From Pseudomonas sp. ICMP22404 (GTDB lineage: Bacteria; Pseudomonadota; Gammaproteobacteria; Pseudomonadales; Pseudomonadaceae), in the NCBI RefSeq assembly GCF_006227205.1, contig NZ_VCNG01000003.1, positions 248,001 through 312,000 on the forward strand: a stretch of 64,000 nt of DNA, given 5' to 3'. Numbering within the stretch: position 1 is the stretch's first letter; each line of letters starts with the position of its first letter. The position numbers and the translations under genes are program-made. Under the pieces are notes generated by a model, which was not told where the DNA came from, searched no databases, and was given only the letters and a program-made list of their open reading frames with translations. This document shows positions 27,190 to 38,055 of the stretch, piece after piece.

Positions 27190-28205
27190 AACCTTACCCG
27201 ATCAATTGCGTGTCGATTGTCATACCGGTCTACAACGAAGAAGAGAGCCTGCCCGAGTTGCTTCGACGTACCGAAGCGGCGTGCCGGCAACTGCACCACA
27301 AATACGAAATCGTGCTGGTCGACGATGGCAGTCGGGACGAGTCGGCGCAGATACTGGAAGAAGCCGCGACGCTGCGGGGCAGCCCGATCGTCGCGGTGAT
27401 CCTGAACCGCAATTATGGTCAGCACGCCGCGATTATGGCCGGTTTCGAACACTGCCAGGGCGACGTCATCATCACCCTCGACGCTGACCTGCAAAACCCG
27501 CCCGAAGAGATTCCGCGCCTGGTGGCCCAGGCCGAACTGGGCTATGACGTGGTCGCCACGGTACGCAATAACCGCCAGGACTCGGCCTTGCGGCGCTGGC
27601 CGTCGAAGCTGATCAACCTGGCGGTGCAACGCTCCACCGGCGTTGCCATGAGCGACTACGGCTGCATGCTGCGCGCCTATCGGCGGTCCATCGTCGACGC
27701 CATGCTCGCGTGCCGCGAACGCAGCACCTTCATCCCGATCCTCGCCAACAGCTTTGCCCGGCACACCACGGAGATCCTGGTGAGCCACGCCGAGCGCGAG
27801 CACGGGGAATCGAAGTACAGCGCCATGCGCCTGGTCAACCTGATGTTCGACCTGATCACCTGCATGACCACCACACCTCTGCGGCTGCTGAGCATCGTTG
27901 GTTTCGCCATGGCCGGCCTGGGGGTGCTGTTCGCCATGGCCTTGATCGTGCTGCGGCTGGTCTTCGGCGCTGGCTGGGCCGGTGGCGGGACGTTCGTGCT
28001 GTTCGCCGTGCTGTTCGTGTTCACCGGTGGGCAATTCATTGGCATGGGTTTGCTGGGCGAATACCTGGGGCGGATGTACAGCGACGTGCGTGCGCGCCCG
28101 CGGTTCTTCGTCGAAAAGGTCCTGCGTGGACAACCCGCCACGCCGGCCCCCGTTATCACCGTTGACGGCCTCACCTCCACTTCTTCAGATCAGGTTCTCT
28201 CATGA
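27186..28205 (+). CDS. arnC: Undecaprenyl-phosphate 4-deoxy-4-formamido-L-arabinose transferase
   Basis: 339 residues; the GTG start overlaps the arnB stop (GTGA). GT2 fold with [29 protein letters not shown] and [14 protein letters not shown]. Two C-terminal transmembrane helices (about 235-257 and 268-292) anchor it in the inner membrane. It moves L-Ara4-formyl-N from UDP to undecaprenyl phosphate. The neighbours ArnA (formylation) and ArnD (deformylation) act before and after this step. It is a useful contrast to the shorter GT2 at 23713-24456, which lacks the paired C-terminal helices. Confidence 0.96.
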   Translation: MKPYPINCVSIVIPVYNEEESLPELLRRTEAACRQLHHKYEIVLVDDGSRDESAQILEEAATLRGSPIVAVILNRNYGQHAAIMAGFEHCQGDVIITLDADLQNPPEEIPRLVAQAELGYDVVATVRNNRQDSALRRWPSKLINLAVQRSTGVAMSDYGCMLRAYRRSIVDAMLACRERSTFIPILANSFARHTTEILVSHAEREHGESKYSAMRLVNLMFDLITCMTTTPLRLLSIVGFAMAGLGVLFAMALIVLRLVFGAGWAGGGTFVLFAVLFVFTGGQFIGMGLLGEYLGRMYSDVRARPRFFVEKVLRGQPATPAPVITVDGLTSTSSDQVLS

Positions 28206-30193
28206 GCAAAAAAGCCGTAGTTTTCGCCTATCACGATATTGGCTGTGTCGGCATCGAAACCCTGCTCAATTCCGGCTTCGACATTGTCGCGGTGTTTACC
28301 CACGCCGATGACCCCAAGGAGAACACCTTCTACGGCTCCGTCGCCCAATTGTGTGCACGCAAGAGCATCCCGGTTCATGCTCCCGAAGACGTCAATCATC
28401 CGCTGTGGATCGAGCGCATCGGCAAGCTGGATCCCGATTACCTGTTCTCGTTCTACTACCGTCATTTGTTGAGCGAACCGCTGCTCGCCATTGCCCCTAA
28501 AGGCGCGTTCAACCTGCACGGTTCCCTGTTGCCACGTTATCGCGGGCGGGCGCCGGCCAACTGGGTACTGGTCAACGGTGAAACCGAAACCGGCGTGACC
28601 TTGCACCGCATGGTCAAACGCGCGGATGCCGGTGCGATCCTGGCCCAGCAAAAAGTTGCCATCGAGCGCAGCGACACCGCGTTGAGCTTGCACGGCAAAT
28701 TACGCCAGGCGGCCAGCGACCTGCTGCGCGACACGCTGCCCAGCCTGCTTGCCGGTGAAGCCAGCGAAAGGGAGCAGGACGAATCCAGGGCCACGGTGTT
28801 CGGTCGGCGCACGGCAGCTGACGGCAAGCTGGTCTGGCAACGCCCGGCCGAGGAACTGTTCAATCTGGTCCGGGCCGTGACCCAACCCTATCCCGGAGCG
28901 TTTTGTGCCGTCGGTGAACACAAGCTGATCGTCTGGAGCGCGGAAGTCGTCGAGGGCAACGAAGGCCTGGATCCGGGGCGCGTCATCAGCGTCGATCCAC
29001 TGCGCATTGCGTGTGGCGTTGATTCCCTGGTGATCACCTCGGGCCAACGCAACGAAAACGGCCTGTACCTGGGCGGGCCACAACTGGCCAACGAATTGGG
29101 ACTGGTTGACGGCTCGGTGCTACGCGGCACGGAGTCTCGCCGGGGCCCACGACGCACACGGGTGTTGATTCTGGGCGTCAACGGCTTCATCGGCAATCAC
29201 CTGTCGGAACGACTGCTGCGCGACGACAAATACGACGTCTATGGCCTCGACATCGGCTCCGATGCCATCGAACGCCTGCGCAGTCATCCGCGTTTCCATT
29301 TTGTCGAAGGCGACATCAGCATCCATTCCGAATGGATCGAATACCACATCAAGAAATGCGACGTCATCCTGCCGCTTGTAGCCATCGCCACACCCATCGA
29401 GTACACCCGCAATCCGCTGCGGGTGTTCGAGCTGGATTTTGAAGAGAACCTGAAACTGGTTCGCTACTGCGTCAAGTACAACAAGCGGGTGATCTTCCCC
29501 TCGACGTCCGAAGTCTATGGCATGTGCCAGGACAACAACTTCGACGAAGATACCTCCAACCTCGTTGTCGGCCCGATCAATAAGCAGCGCTGGATCTACT
29601 CGATTTCCAAGCAACTGCTCGACCGGGTGATCTGGGCCTACGGCCAGAAAGGCCTGAAGTTCACCTTGTTCCGCCCCTTCAATTGGATGGGCCCGCGCCT
29701 GGATCGATTGGATTCGGCACGCATCGGCAGTTCCCGGGCGATTACCCAACTGATCCTCAATCTGGTGGAAGGTACGCCGATCCGCCTGTTCGATGGCGGT
29801 GAACAGAAGCGTTGCTTCACCGACATCGCCGACGGTGTCGAAGCACTGGCGCGGATCATCGACAACGAGAATGACGCCTGCAACGGGCAGATCATCAACA
29901 TCGGCAACCCGGACAACGAAGCCAGCATTCGCCAATTGGGCGAGGAGCTGCTGCGACAGTTCGAGGCGCACCCGTTGCGCGACAACTTTCCGCCTTTCGC
30001 AGGGTTCCGCGATGTCGAAAGCAAGGCCTTCTACGGCACCGGTTACCAGGACGTCTCACACCGCAAACCAAGCATCGCCAATGCCAAGCGCCTGCTGGAC
30101 TGGACGCCAACCGTGCAGATGAGTGAAACCATCGGCAACACGCTGGACTTCTTCCTGCGCGAAGCCATGCTCGAAATCGCGGACAAGCGTTGA
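28202..30193 (+). CDS. arnA: Bifunctional UDP-glucuronate decarboxylase / UDP-Ara4N formyltransferase
   Basis: 663 residues, the usual full-length two-domain ArnA. The N-terminal formyltransferase (about 1-300) has N104 and H106 in [18 protein letters not shown] and D142 in KRADAGAI. The C-terminal SDR domain (from about 320) has [15 protein letters not shown] for NAD, the SEVYGM segment with the catalytic Ser/Glu region and [10 protein letters not shown] with Tyr and Lys. It oxidatively decarboxylates UDP-glucuronate to UDP-4-keto-pentose and formylates UDP-L-Ara4N. The ATGA overlap with arnC indicates coupling. The UDP-glucuronate it consumes is made by Ugd, last gene of the operon. Confidence 0.97.
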   Translation: MSKKAVVFAYHDIGCVGIETLLNSGFDIVAVFTHADDPKENTFYGSVAQLCARKSIPVHAPEDVNHPLWIERIGKLDPDYLFSFYYRHLLSEPLLAIAPKGAFNLHGSLLPRYRGRAPANWVLVNGETETGVTLHRMVKRADAGAILAQQKVAIERSDTALSLHGKLRQAASDLLRDTLPSLLAGEASEREQDESRATVFGRRTAADGKLVWQRPAEELFNLVRAVTQPYPGAFCAVGEHKLIVWSAEVVEGNEGLDPGRVISVDPLRIACGVDSLVITSGQRNENGLYLGGPQLANELGLVDGSVLRGTESRRGPRRTRVLILGVNGFIGNHLSERLLRDDKYDVYGLDIGSDAIERLRSHPRFHFVEGDISIHSEWIEYHIKKCDVILPLVAIATPIEYTRNPLRVFELDFEENLKLVRYCVKYNKRVIFPSTSEVYGMCQDNNFDEDTSNLVVGPINKQRWIYSISKQLLDRVIWAYGQKGLKFTLFRPFNWMGPRLDRLDSARIGSSRAITQLILNLVEGTPIRLFDGGEQKRCFTDIADGVEALARIIDNENDACNGQIINIGNPDNEASIRQLGEELLRQFEAHPLRDNFPPFAGFRDVESKAFYGTGYQDVSHRKPSIANAKRLLDWTPTVQMSETIGNTLDFFLREAMLEIADKR

Positions 30194-31077
30194 TGCAGGC
30201 GGGTCTTCGAATCGATGTCGACACCTACCGAGGCACGCGCGATGGCGTGCCGCAGTTACTGGAGATTCTCCAGGAAGCACAGGTCAAGGCGACGTTTTTC
30301 TTCAGCGTCGGGCCGGACAACATGGGCCGTCATCTGTGGCGCCTGCTGCGGCCGCAGTTCCTTTGGAAAATGCTGCGCTCCAACGCCGCGGGACTCTACG
30401 GCTGGGACATCCTCCTGGCCGGCACCGCCTGGCCCGGCAAGCCTATCGGCCGCGACCTCGGGCACCTGATGCGTCAGGCCCGGGCGGCTGGCCATGAAGT
30501 CGGCTTGCACGCCTGGGACCACCATGGCTGGCAGGCCAACGCCGGACGATGGGAACAAGCGCGGCTGATCGAGCAGATTCGCCGAGGGGTAGACAGCCTC
30601 AGCGATATCCTCGGTGAGCCCGTTACGTGCTCGGCGGCGGCCGGTTGGCGCGCGGATGAGCGTGTGATCGAGGCCAAGCAGGCGTTTGGCTTTCGCTACA
30701 ACAGCGACTGTCGGGGGCAGAGCCTGTTCCGGCCCGCGCTGGCCGGTGGAAGCCTGGGCACGCCGCAGATCCCCGTTGATCTGCCGACCTTCGACGAGGT
30801 GGTCGGCCCAAGCGTCATGGCCAAGGACTACAACGCTTTCATCCTTGAGCGCTTTGCCGCCGGAAAACTCAACGTCTACACGATCCATGCCGAAGTCGAA
30901 GGGATACTGATGGCCAACCATTTCCGTCAATTGCTGGCGCAGGCGCGCCAACGAAGCATCCGCTTTCAGCCCCTGGGCGATCTGCTGCCCACCGCCGTTG
31001 ACGGCTTGCCTGCTGGTCGTGTGAAGCGCGGCACGCTCGAAGGTCGTGAAGGCTGGCTGGGAGTGCAAGGCGCATGA
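30193..31077 (+). CDS. arnD: 4-deoxy-4-formamido-L-arabinose-phosphoundecaprenol deformylase
   Basis: 294 residues; the start ATG at 30193 shares one base with the arnA stop (TGATG). It is a polysaccharide-deacetylase (NodB) fold protein with the metal and catalytic segments [13 protein letters not shown] near the start and [11 protein letters not shown] near residue 108. It removes the formyl group from undecaprenyl-phosphate-L-Ara4FN, making the lipid-linked sugar ready for transfer by ArnT. The catalytic histidine and aspartate positions of ArnD enzymes appear intact. It overlaps arnT by ATGA. Confidence 0.95.
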   Translation: MQAGLRIDVDTYRGTRDGVPQLLEILQEAQVKATFFFSVGPDNMGRHLWRLLRPQFLWKMLRSNAAGLYGWDILLAGTAWPGKPIGRDLGHLMRQARAAGHEVGLHAWDHHGWQANAGRWEQARLIEQIRRGVDSLSDILGEPVTCSAAAGWRADERVIEAKQAFGFRYNSDCRGQSLFRPALAGGSLGTPQIPVDLPTFDEVVGPSVMAKDYNAFILERFAAGKLNVYTIHAEVEGILMANHFRQLLAQARQRSIRFQPLGDLLPTAVDGLPAGRVKRGTLEGREGWLGVQGA

Positions 31078-32723
31078 GCAAGCCTTGGGCACTACCCCTG
31101 CTGCTGGCGACCTGCCTGTTGGCATACCTGCTGCCGCTGGGCAGTCATGGGCTGTGGATTCCCGACGAAACCCGCTACGCCCAGATCAGCCAGGGCATGC
31201 TGCTGAGCGGCGACTGGGTCTCACCCCAGTTCATGAGCCTGCGCTACTTCGAAAAACCAGCGGCCGGCTATTGGATGATCGCCGTCGGCCAGGCACTGTT
31301 CGGTGAGAATCTGTTCGGTGTGCGCATTGCCTCGGCCATCAGCATCGGGCTCAGCGTGATGCTGTGCTACCTGCTTGCCCGCCGGCTCTGGAACGACCCT
31401 CGCAAGAGTTTCGTCTGCGCGCTGTTGTACATGAGCCTGACCGTGGTCGCTGGCGCCGCGGGCTATGCCAACCTCGATCCGCAGTTCACCTTCTGGGTCA
31501 ATCTGAGCCTGGCGGCGTTGTGGTTTGCCCTGGACAGCGGTGCCCGCAGCCAACGCCTGATCGGCTGGACGATGCTGGGGCTGGCATGCGGCTTGGGTTT
31601 CTTGACCAAGGGTTTTCTCGCCTGGTTGTTGCCGGTGCTGATCGCCCTGCCCTGGATGGCCTGGCAAAGACGCTGGCGTGAATTGCTGCTCTTCGGGCCG
31701 CTGGCGATTGCCGTGGCCATTGTCGTCAGCCTGCCCTGGGCCTTGGCGGTGCACATCGAGGAACCGGATTACTGGCGGTTCTTCTTCTGGCACGAGCATA
31801 TCCGGCGCTTTGCCGGGGACGATGCCCAGCATGACGCCCCCTGGTGGTTCTATCTGCCGCTGCTGGTGGCGTTCAGCCTGCCATGGGTGGCTCTGTTGCC
31901 CGCTGCGTTGCGGCAAGCGTGGCAGGCACGGCGCCAGGCGAATATCGCGTTCCTGTTGTTGTGGCTGTTGATGCCGTTGCTGTTTTTCAGCCTTAGCAAA
32001 GGCAAGTTGCCGAGCTACATCCTGCCGTGCCTGTTGCCGCTGGCGCTACTCCTGGGCCATGCCCTGGCGGACCGGCTGGAACACAAGCAGGGCCGCTCCC
32101 TGGTCATCAACGGCTGGCTCAACCTGGCGCTGGGCCTGCTGATGCTAGTCGCCCTGGTCTACCTGCAACTGAAAAAACCGCTGTACGACCACGAACCGCA
32201 ACACCTGGCATTGCTCTCCCTCGGCCTGAGCGGCTGGATCGGGACCAACCTGTTACAAGCCCTTCAACCGTTGCGCTGCTGGGCTGCCCCGGCCTTCGGC
32301 AGCCTGCTGCTGATCGGGTTGCTACCGGCCGCGATGCCCGCGTCCGTGGTCACCAACAAGATGCCCGATCAGTTCATCCTCGAACATCTCGATGCCCTCA
32401 GCCATGCCGACAAGTTGCTGAGCAACGATCTTGGCGCCGCATCCGCCCTCGCCTGGCGCCTGAAGCGTAAGGAAGTGGCGTTGTACAACACCATTGGCGA
32501 GCTGAAATATGGCCTTGCCTACCCTGACGGCCTACACCAACGGGTCGACCCGCCACAGGTCGAGCAATGGATGCGTGACGCCCGTCGAAGCGGTTCGGTC
32601 GGCGTAGTCATGCGGGTCAAGGGAGAGGAAGAACTTCAGGAAATCGAACGGTTGCCCAAGGATGGGAAACGTTATGAACGGGGCAACCTGGTCATCCTGA
32701 TTTTCCCCCAGGACGCATCATGA
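31074..32723 (+). CDS. arnT: Undecaprenyl-phosphate-L-Ara4N:lipid A transferase
   Basis: 549 residues, full ArnT length (GT83). The first periplasmic loop is [21 protein letters not shown], followed by [11 protein letters not shown]. About twelve transmembrane segments and a periplasmic C-terminal domain follow. [21 protein letters not shown] (shown in parts elsewhere) is the family's conserved SKGK-type motif near residue 305. It transfers L-Ara4N to lipid A phosphates at the outer face of the inner membrane, lowering negative charge and binding of cationic peptides. It overlaps arnD and arnE by 4 bases on each side. Confidence 0.96.
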   Translation: MSKPWALPLLLATCLLAYLLPLGSHGLWIPDETRYAQISQGMLLSGDWVSPQFMSLRYFEKPAAGYWMIAVGQALFGENLFGVRIASAISIGLSVMLCYLLARRLWNDPRKSFVCALLYMSLTVVAGAAGYANLDPQFTFWVNLSLAALWFALDSGARSQRLIGWTMLGLACGLGFLTKGFLAWLLPVLIALPWMAWQRRWRELLLFGPLAIAVAIVVSLPWALAVHIEEPDYWRFFFWHEHIRRFAGDDAQHDAPWWFYLPLLVAFSLPWVALLPAALRQAWQARRQANIAFLLLWLLMPLLFFSLSKGKLPSYILPCLLPLALLLGHALADRLEHKQGRSLVINGWLNLALGLLMLVALVYLQLKKPLYDHEPQHLALLSLGLSGWIGTNLLQALQPLRCWAAPAFGSLLLIGLLPAAMPASVVTNKMPDQFILEHLDALSHADKLLSNDLGAASALAWRLKRKEVALYNTIGELKYGLAYPDGLHQRVDPPQVEQWMRDARRSGSVGVVMRVKGEEELQEIERLPKDGKRYERGNLVILIFPQDAS

Positions 32724-33064
32724 GCTTGTTGCTGCTATTGGCTGCCTGCGTACTGACGTGCCTGGGACAGATTGCCCAGAAGTACGCCGTCGAGAGCTGG
32801 CGTGGCCGGTCATCGGGCTGGGGCGAGAAACTGTGCTCGCCGTGGCTGTGGCTGGCGCTTGCGGCGCTGGGGGCCGGGCTGCTGGTGTGGTTGCTGGTAT
32901 TACAGCGCCTCGAAGTGGGCATCGCCTACCCGATGTTGAGCCTGAATTTCGTATTGATCACCCTTGTCGCCCGATTTGTATTCCACGAGCCCGTCGACCG
33001 TCGTCATTGGCTGGGCGTCGCCCTGGTGATCGTCGGCGTGATGTTGCTGGGGCAGCACGCATGA
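32720..33064 (+). CDS. arnE: Undecaprenyl-phosphate-Ara4N flippase subunit ArnE
   Basis: 114 residues with four transmembrane segments, an EamA/SMR-like small transporter. Landmarks are [16 protein letters not shown] in the first segment and [21 protein letters not shown] (in two parts) in the third. With ArnF it moves undecaprenyl-phosphate-L-Ara4N from the cytoplasmic to the periplasmic face. ATGA overlaps on both sides fit a co-translated ArnE/ArnF pair. Confidence 0.94.
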   Translation: MSLLLLLAACVLTCLGQIAQKYAVESWRGRSSGWGEKLCSPWLWLALAALGAGLLVWLLVLQRLEVGIAYPMLSLNFVLITLVARFVFHEPVDRRHWLGVALVIVGVMLLGQHA

Positions 33065-33462
33065 ATCTTCGTCGCGGTGTCATCTTTGCACTGGGCAGCG
33101 TGTTGCTGGTCAGCATCGCGCAATTGGCTTTGCGCTGGAGCATGAGTCGTCTTCCGCTGCCCGGACAGTGGCTCACCGGCAGCCTCGATCCAACGGCGCT
33201 GGCCGTGGTCGTGGGCGCCATTTTTGCCTACGCCTTGTCGATGCTCTGTTGGCTGGTTGCGCTGCGAGACCTGCCGTTGGGCCGCGCCTATTCGCTGCTG
33301 AGCATCAGCTATGCGCTGGTGTACCTGCTTGCCGCCGCGCTGCCGCTCTTCAATGAAGGCTTCAGCCTCTCGAAAAGCCTCGGAGTGACCCTGGTCATCC
33401 TCGGCGTCCTCACCATCAACTCTCGCCCCGTTCAAGCATCCGCACCCAGGAAGGTCGTATGA
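33061..33462 (+). CDS. arnF: Undecaprenyl-phosphate-Ara4N flippase subunit ArnF
   Basis: 133 residues from the ATG at 33061, which overlaps the arnE stop (ATGA); the same frame stays open upstream to 32758 but that part is out of frame with arnE. Four transmembrane segments are visible, with [15 protein letters not shown] in the first and [20 protein letters not shown] in the third, the EamA-like signature. It forms the flippase with ArnE. The last four bases overlap the ugd start. Confidence 0.94.
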   Translation: MNLRRGVIFALGSVLLVSIAQLALRWSMSRLPLPGQWLTGSLDPTALAVVVGAIFAYALSMLCWLVALRDLPLGRAYSLLSISYALVYLLAAALPLFNEGFSLSKSLGVTLVILGVLTINSRPVQASAPRKVV

Positions 33463-34838
33463 AAATCAGTGTATTCGGTAGCGGCTATGTCGGTCTGGTC
33501 CAGGCAGCCGTCCTGGCAGAGGTCGGTCATGATGTCGTCTGCATGGACATCGACTGCGAAAAGGTGTCCGCCCTCAATCAGGGACACGTCAGCATCTTTG
33601 AACCTGGCCTGGCCGCGTTGGTGAAGGACAACCTGGATAACGGAAGGCTGCGTTTTACCTGCGAGGAACAGCCGGCCGTGGAGCATGGCAAGGTCCTGTT
33701 CATTGCCGTAGGCACGCCTTCGCACCCGGACGGTTCGGCAGACCTGAGCAGTGTCTTCGCAGTGGGTGAAGCCATCGCCCGGCACCGTAGCGAGCCCGTC
33801 ATCGTCGTTGAAAAATCCACGGTCCCCGTGGGCACGGGGGATGCCCTGCGTGATCGGATGAACGAGGCCCTGCGACGCCACAGCCGGATACTGGATTTCG
33901 ATGTCGTCTCCAACCCGGAGTTTCTCAAGGAAGGCTCGGCCGTCGCCGATTGCAGGCGTCCTGACCGGATCGTCATCGGGTGCGAGCGGGATGATGTCCG
34001 TGACGTGATGCGTGAACTCTATGGACCGTTCAATCGCAACCATGAACGCATCATGTTCATGGACCTGCGCAGCGCCGAGCTGACCAAGTACGCGGCCAAC
34101 TGCATGCTTGCCACCAAGATCAGCTTCATCAACCAGATCGCCGAGCTGGCCGAGCACCTGGGCGCCGACGTCGAATCGGTACGCCTGGGCATCGGTGCCG
34201 ACTCGCGCATCGGCTATGACTTCATCTACCCCGGCTGCGGCTATGGCGGCTCCTGCTTTCCCAAGGACATGCGCGCATTGATCCACAGCGCCCAGCAGGC
34301 CCAGTGCTCCAATGACCTGTTGCAGGCGGTGGAAGCGATCAACCAGCGACAGAAGCAAAAACTGTTCGAGCGAATCAATGCGTTCTACGAAGGTGACCTG
34401 CAAGGCCGGACGTTCGCGGTGTGGGGCCTGGCTTTCAAGCCCAACACCGATGACATGCGGGACGCGCCCAGCCGGGTACTCATGGAGGCACTGTGGGAAG
34501 CCGGCGCTCATGTACGGGCATTTGACCCGGAGGCCATGCGCCAGACCCAGTCGTTGTACCAGGATCATCTCAATCTCAGCCTGATGGGCACACCGGAAGC
34601 GACCCTCAGCGGTGCCGATGCGTTGATCATCTGCACCGAGTGGCAACAGTTCAAGGCACCGGATTTCGACCTGATCCAGAAACGGCTCAAGGCCCCGGTG
34701 ATCTTCGATGGCCGCAATCTGTACGACGCAGAGCGCCTGGCGCAGCGGGGGTTCCAGTACTTTCCGATAGGCCGTGGCGATTCGTGCAAGTTGCCGATCT
34801 CGCATCAAACAAAGTGGGAGCCCCGTATCGCGCGCTGA
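33459..34838 (+). CDS. ugd: UDP-glucose 6-dehydrogenase
   Basis: 459 residues. NAD-binding [20 protein letters not shown] starts the protein. The [21 protein letters not shown] and Lys210 segments follow, with catalytic Cys266 in [11 protein letters not shown]. It oxidises UDP-glucose twice to UDP-glucuronate. That is the substrate of ArnA and, by inference, of the epimerase encoded in the divergent operon. It is the last gene of the arn operon (ATGA overlap with arnF), where it is called pmrE in P. aeruginosa. Confidence 0.96.
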   Translation: MKISVFGSGYVGLVQAAVLAEVGHDVVCMDIDCEKVSALNQGHVSIFEPGLAALVKDNLDNGRLRFTCEEQPAVEHGKVLFIAVGTPSHPDGSADLSSVFAVGEAIARHRSEPVIVVEKSTVPVGTGDALRDRMNEALRRHSRILDFDVVSNPEFLKEGSAVADCRRPDRIVIGCERDDVRDVMRELYGPFNRNHERIMFMDLRSAELTKYAANCMLATKISFINQIAELAEHLGADVESVRLGIGADSRIGYDFIYPGCGYGGSCFPKDMRALIHSAQQAQCSNDLLQAVEAINQRQKQKLFERINAFYEGDLQGRTFAVWGLAFKPNTDDMRDAPSRVLMEALWEAGAHVRAFDPEAMRQTQSLYQDHLNLSLMGTPEATLSGADALIICTEWQQFKAPDFDLIQKRLKAPVIFDGRNLYDAERLAQRGFQYFPIGRGDSCKLPISHQTKWEPRIAR

Positions 34839-34863
34839 AAGCTGAAAGCCGGGGCCCGATGAG

Positions 34864-35895
34864 TCAGCGGGGGTCGTTGAGAATCAAGCTGCGATAATGC
34901 CCCGGATTGGACCCGGACCACTTGCGGAATGCCTTGTAGAACGAGCTGGCATCGGCGAAACCCAGGCGCGAAGCGATGTCGACGAAACTGATGGAGGGTT
35001 CGGCGAGCCAGGTGATCGCCAGCTCCTTGCGCACGCTGTCCTTGAGTCCCTGATAGGTCTGCCCTTCTTCCGCCAGGCGCCGGCGCAGGGTCGACGCCGA
35101 CACGCACAACTGCTGGGCCAGGGCTTCGGTTTCCGGCCATTGCTCGGCCGGCAACTGGCGCAGGTCGTGCCGGATCCGGCTGGCAAGGCTCTGCGGGTCG
35201 CGGTATTTGACCAGGATATTGGCCGGTGCCCGGGCCAGGAAACGCTTGAGTTCTTCGACACTGCGGCGGATAGGCAGGTCCAGGTACTCGGCGGCGAAGA
35301 TCATCCGGGTACGGGGGCGGTCGAAGCGCAGGTTCTGGGAAAACATCACCCGGTAGTCGTCGCAGAAGTCCGGCGCCGGGCAGCGCAGCTCGACGGACAG
35401 AATGGGAATGCGCCGTCCAGCCAGCCAGCAGGCCACGCCATGGACGATCATCCAATAGGTGAAGTAGGTAAAGGCCCGACGTGGCTCCTGATCGTCTTCC
35501 AGCAAGACGATTTCCGCCAGGCTCTGCTGGCGGACCCACTGGGCCGGCAACTGCTCAAGCATCAACGACAGGAACCCCAGCCCCGCCGTCAGGCCGGCCG
35601 CCAGGGTTGGCTGCGCCATGGCGCACTGGCACAAGAACGCCAGGCTGCCGGACTTGAGCTTGCGCGGGTCCATGCCGAAGAACTCATCGTCCAGGCGCCT
35701 TGCGAGCAAACGCCAGAGCCGCGCATAGGCAGCGGCCGGCACCCGCGCCTGAGGATTTTCGAGCCACGCGGGAGCAATGCCGACCTTGCTCAGCACTTCA
35801 TCGGTGGCAGGGCCTGGGGCGCAGCTTTGCAGCAGCGCCTCACGCACCAGCTGGATGGAGATGGTGTCTTTTTCGGCCATGGCGCCGGTGTTCAC
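34864..35895 (-). CDS. AraC-family transcriptional regulator with Arabinose_bd-type sensor domain
   Basis: 343 residues if the GTG at 35895 is used, which overlaps the stop of the upstream phosphatidylserine synthase gene as GTGA; an ATG at 35880 is the alternative. The N-terminal domain (about 20-200) resembles the PF12625 sensor found in OruR/ArgR-like regulators (LARRLDDEFFGMDPRKLKSGS). The C-terminal AraC DNA-binding domain has two helix-turn-helices: SASTLRRRLAEEGQTYQGLKD and FVDIASRLGFADASSFYKAF. Overlap with the lipid enzyme gene suggests co-expression, but the target is unknown. It is convergent with ugd, 25 bases away. Confidence 0.88.
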   Translation of the reverse strand: MNTGAMAEKDTISIQLVREALLQSCAPGPATDEVLSKVGIAPAWLENPQARVPAAAYARLWRLLARRLDDEFFGMDPRKLKSGSLAFLCQCAMAQPTLAAGLTAGLGFLSLMLEQLPAQWVRQQSLAEIVLLEDDQEPRRAFTYFTYWMIVHGVACWLAGRRIPILSVELRCPAPDFCDDYRVMFSQNLRFDRPRTRMIFAAEYLDLPIRRSVEELKRFLARAPANILVKYRDPQSLASRIRHDLRQLPAEQWPETEALAQQLCVSASTLRRRLAEEGQTYQGLKDSVRKELAITWLAEPSISFVDIASRLGFADASSFYKAFRKWSGSNPGHYRSLILNDPR

Positions 35896-37235
35896 AGGAT
35901 CCGGTAAAGCAGCCGCTCGATCCGCACCCGGCTGACCCGTTTCAGGAACTTGGCCACCGCCGCCGGGTAGTCCGGCAACGCTTCCAGGTCCAGGTAGCGT
36001 TCGATTCTGCGGGTATGCCGGTAGATCTGCTCGAGCTCGGCCTGACGCGGTTCCAGCAACTCCCCCTTGGGGTCATCCAGCAACAAGGCGTTTTCCAGGT
36101 CCAGGCGAAAGGCCCGCGGATTCAGGTTGTTACCGGTCAGCAGCGTGTAGCGCTCGTCGACCCACATGCCCTTGAGGTGATAGCTGTTGTCGCCGTCACG
36201 CCACAGGTGCAGGTTCAACTGACCGCTGTCGATGTAGCGCTGATGCCGCTTGGCGAAGCGACGCAGGCTGATTTCATACAGGTAAGGCAGCGCGGCGATG
36301 ATCTTGAACGGCTCGCTCGGCGGGATGAAGAAGTCGTTGGCGGTCTTGTCGCCGACGATGATATCGATCTTGACCCCACGGGCCAGGGCGCGGTTGAGCT
36401 CCCGGGTCACCGCCAGGGGCAGGTTGAAGTAAGGCGTACAAATGGTCAGTTGCTGGCGGCTGCTGGCGATCAGTTCGCCGATGACCCGACTCAACGGATT
36501 GTTCTTGCCGACGCCCAGCAACGGGCTGACCGACAGACCACTCTTGTCGAGGCTACCGGCCGTGGTGTCATAGGCCGCGTACTTGAGTCGACTGCGCAGG
36601 TCGCCAATGTCCTTGCGCAAACTGCGGGTGCTGGGCAGGTTCGGCAGGTCCAGGCGATGCACCGCCTTGGAGGTGATCAGGCCGTGCTGCACCAGGTGAT
36701 GCATCGAATCGGCCAGCGCCGTGTTCTGCAGCAGGTGATAGCGGTCGTAGCGGTACTTGTCGAACTTGTGCAGGTAGACGTTGTTCAGGCTCGCGCCGCT
36801 GTAGAGCACGCAATCGTCGATCACGAAACCTTTCAAATGCAGCACCCCGAACAGTTCACGGGTCTGCACCGGCACACCGTAGATCGGCACTTCGCTGGCA
36901 TGGATGCGCGTCTGCTCCTGGTACCACGCCGAGTTGCCCGGCTGCTTCTTGGCGCCGATCAGCCCGCGTTGGGCTCGCAACCAGTCCACCACCACGACCA
37001 CGTCCAGTTCCGGACGCGCCGCTTTGGCGGCATGCAAGGCATCGAGGATTTCCTGGCCGGCTTCGTCCTGTTGCAGATACAGGGCGACGATGTAGATGCG
37101 CTGGGTGGCCTGGGCGATTTTCTCCAGCAGGCAACGGCGGAACTCGGCTGCGCCATCGAGGATGGTCACGGCATCGGCGGTCAGTGCAAAGCTGCGCAGC
37201 TTGGGCAGCAGGGAGCGTTTGAAAAGCGACGGCAT
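35892..37235 (-). CDS. pssA: CDP-diacylglycerol--serine O-phosphatidyltransferase, PLD superfamily type
   Basis: 447 residues from the ATG at 37235 (MPSLFKRSLLPKL), close to the 451 residues of E. coli PssA; the open frame extends upstream but not plausibly. Two HKD motifs of the phospholipase D superfamily are present: HLKGFVIDD and HLKGMWVDE, each followed by SGASLNN or TGNNLNPRAF as in PssA. It condenses CDP-diacylglycerol with L-serine to phosphatidylserine, precursor of phosphatidylethanolamine, probably as a peripheral membrane enzyme. It is coupled to an AraC regulator, an unusual arrangement for a housekeeping lipid gene. Confidence 0.88.
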   Translation of the reverse strand: MPSLFKRSLLPKLRSFALTADAVTILDGAAEFRRCLLEKIAQATQRIYIVALYLQQDEAGQEILDALHAAKAARPELDVVVVVDWLRAQRGLIGAKKQPGNSAWYQEQTRIHASEVPIYGVPVQTRELFGVLHLKGFVIDDCVLYSGASLNNVYLHKFDKYRYDRYHLLQNTALADSMHHLVQHGLITSKAVHRLDLPNLPSTRSLRKDIGDLRSRLKYAAYDTTAGSLDKSGLSVSPLLGVGKNNPLSRVIGELIASSRQQLTICTPYFNLPLAVTRELNRALARGVKIDIIVGDKTANDFFIPPSEPFKIIAALPYLYEISLRRFAKRHQRYIDSGQLNLHLWRDGDNSYHLKGMWVDERYTLLTGNNLNPRAFRLDLENALLLDDPKGELLEPRQAELEQIYRHTRRIERYLDLEALPDYPAAVAKFLKRVSRVRIERLLYRIL

Positions 37236-37403
37236 AGGGCTCGCAAAAGGTCGATTCCGAAGAGCCGCTGAGCTTACACCATGGCGGATGGGTTTGGGAC
37301 TCTGAGGGAGCACAGCTTGCTCGCGATCACGATGGCGGAGCCCCATCGCCAGCAAGCCATGCTTCAAAAAGGGCAACCACAGGAAAAAACATTTGACCAA
37401 GAA

Positions 37404-37415
37404 GAACGATCGTTC
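37404..37415. promoter_or_regulatory. 12-base perfect palindrome upstream of the TetR gene (candidate operator)
   Basis: GAACGATCGTTC lies 14-25 bases before the TetR start codon at 37429 and 11 bases after a TTGACC hexamer (37393-37398) that could be part of a promoter. Such palindromes at this distance are typical autoregulatory operators of TetR proteins. Binding is inferred. Confidence 0.5.
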
Positions 37416-37428
37416 CACTGTATTCGCC

Positions 37429-37998
37429 ATGAACGAAATCATCAGTAACGACACACGAGACATCATCCTCGATGTCGCCGAAAAGTTGATCTATAAAAGT
37501 GGCATTGCCGCCACCGGCATGGATCTTCTGGTGAAAACCGCCGGCGTCTCCAGGAAAAGCATCTACCGCTATTTCGCCAACAAGGACGAGCTGATCCTGG
37601 CCGCCCTCGCGCGAAGGGACGAGCGCTGGATGCATTGGTTCAGCACCGAGGTCGACAAGGCCCCTACCCCGGCTGCACGGCTGTACAACCTGTTCACCGT
37701 GCTCAAGGGCTGGTTTGACAGCGACGGCTTCAGAGGCTGCGCGTTCATCAATACCAGCGGTGAAACCGGAGACCCACAGGACCCGGTTCGCCAATTGGCG
37801 AAGTTGCACAAGCAGAAGTTGCTCGATTACGTCACCCGGTTGTGCGTTGAACAAGGCGCCGAAAATCCCGAAGCCCTGGCCCGACAACTGCTGATTCTGA
37901 TCGATGGGGCCATTACTGTCGCACTGGTCATGGGCGATCACAGTGCCGCCGATCACGCCCAGGACATGTTGAGAGTGTTGTTGGTTGAAAAAAAGTAG
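37429..37998 (+). CDS. TetR-family transcriptional regulator
   Basis: 189 residues from the ATG at 37429; an upstream TTG at 37393 lies in the presumed promoter. The N-terminal helix-turn-helix is classical: DVAEKLIYKSGIAATGMDLLVKTAGVSRKSIYRYFANKDEL, quoted here by its ends (IYKSGIAATGMD and GVSRKSIYRYFANKDEL). The ligand domain (about 70-189) contains GFRGCAFINTSGE, common in regulators of small stress-response or detoxification genes. It is 57 bases upstream of a DUF1348 gene on the same strand and probably controls it. Confidence 0.9.
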   Translation: MNEIISNDTRDIILDVAEKLIYKSGIAATGMDLLVKTAGVSRKSIYRYFANKDELILAALARRDERWMHWFSTEVDKAPTPAARLYNLFTVLKGWFDSDGFRGCAFINTSGETGDPQDPVRQLAKLHKQKLLDYVTRLCVEQGAENPEALARQLLILIDGAITVALVMGDHSAADHAQDMLRVLLVEKK

Positions 37999-38055
37999 AC
38001 AGCCTGCCTCATCGAAAGTCATGAAACTTGATTCATCACTCGCTGGAGAATTGCC

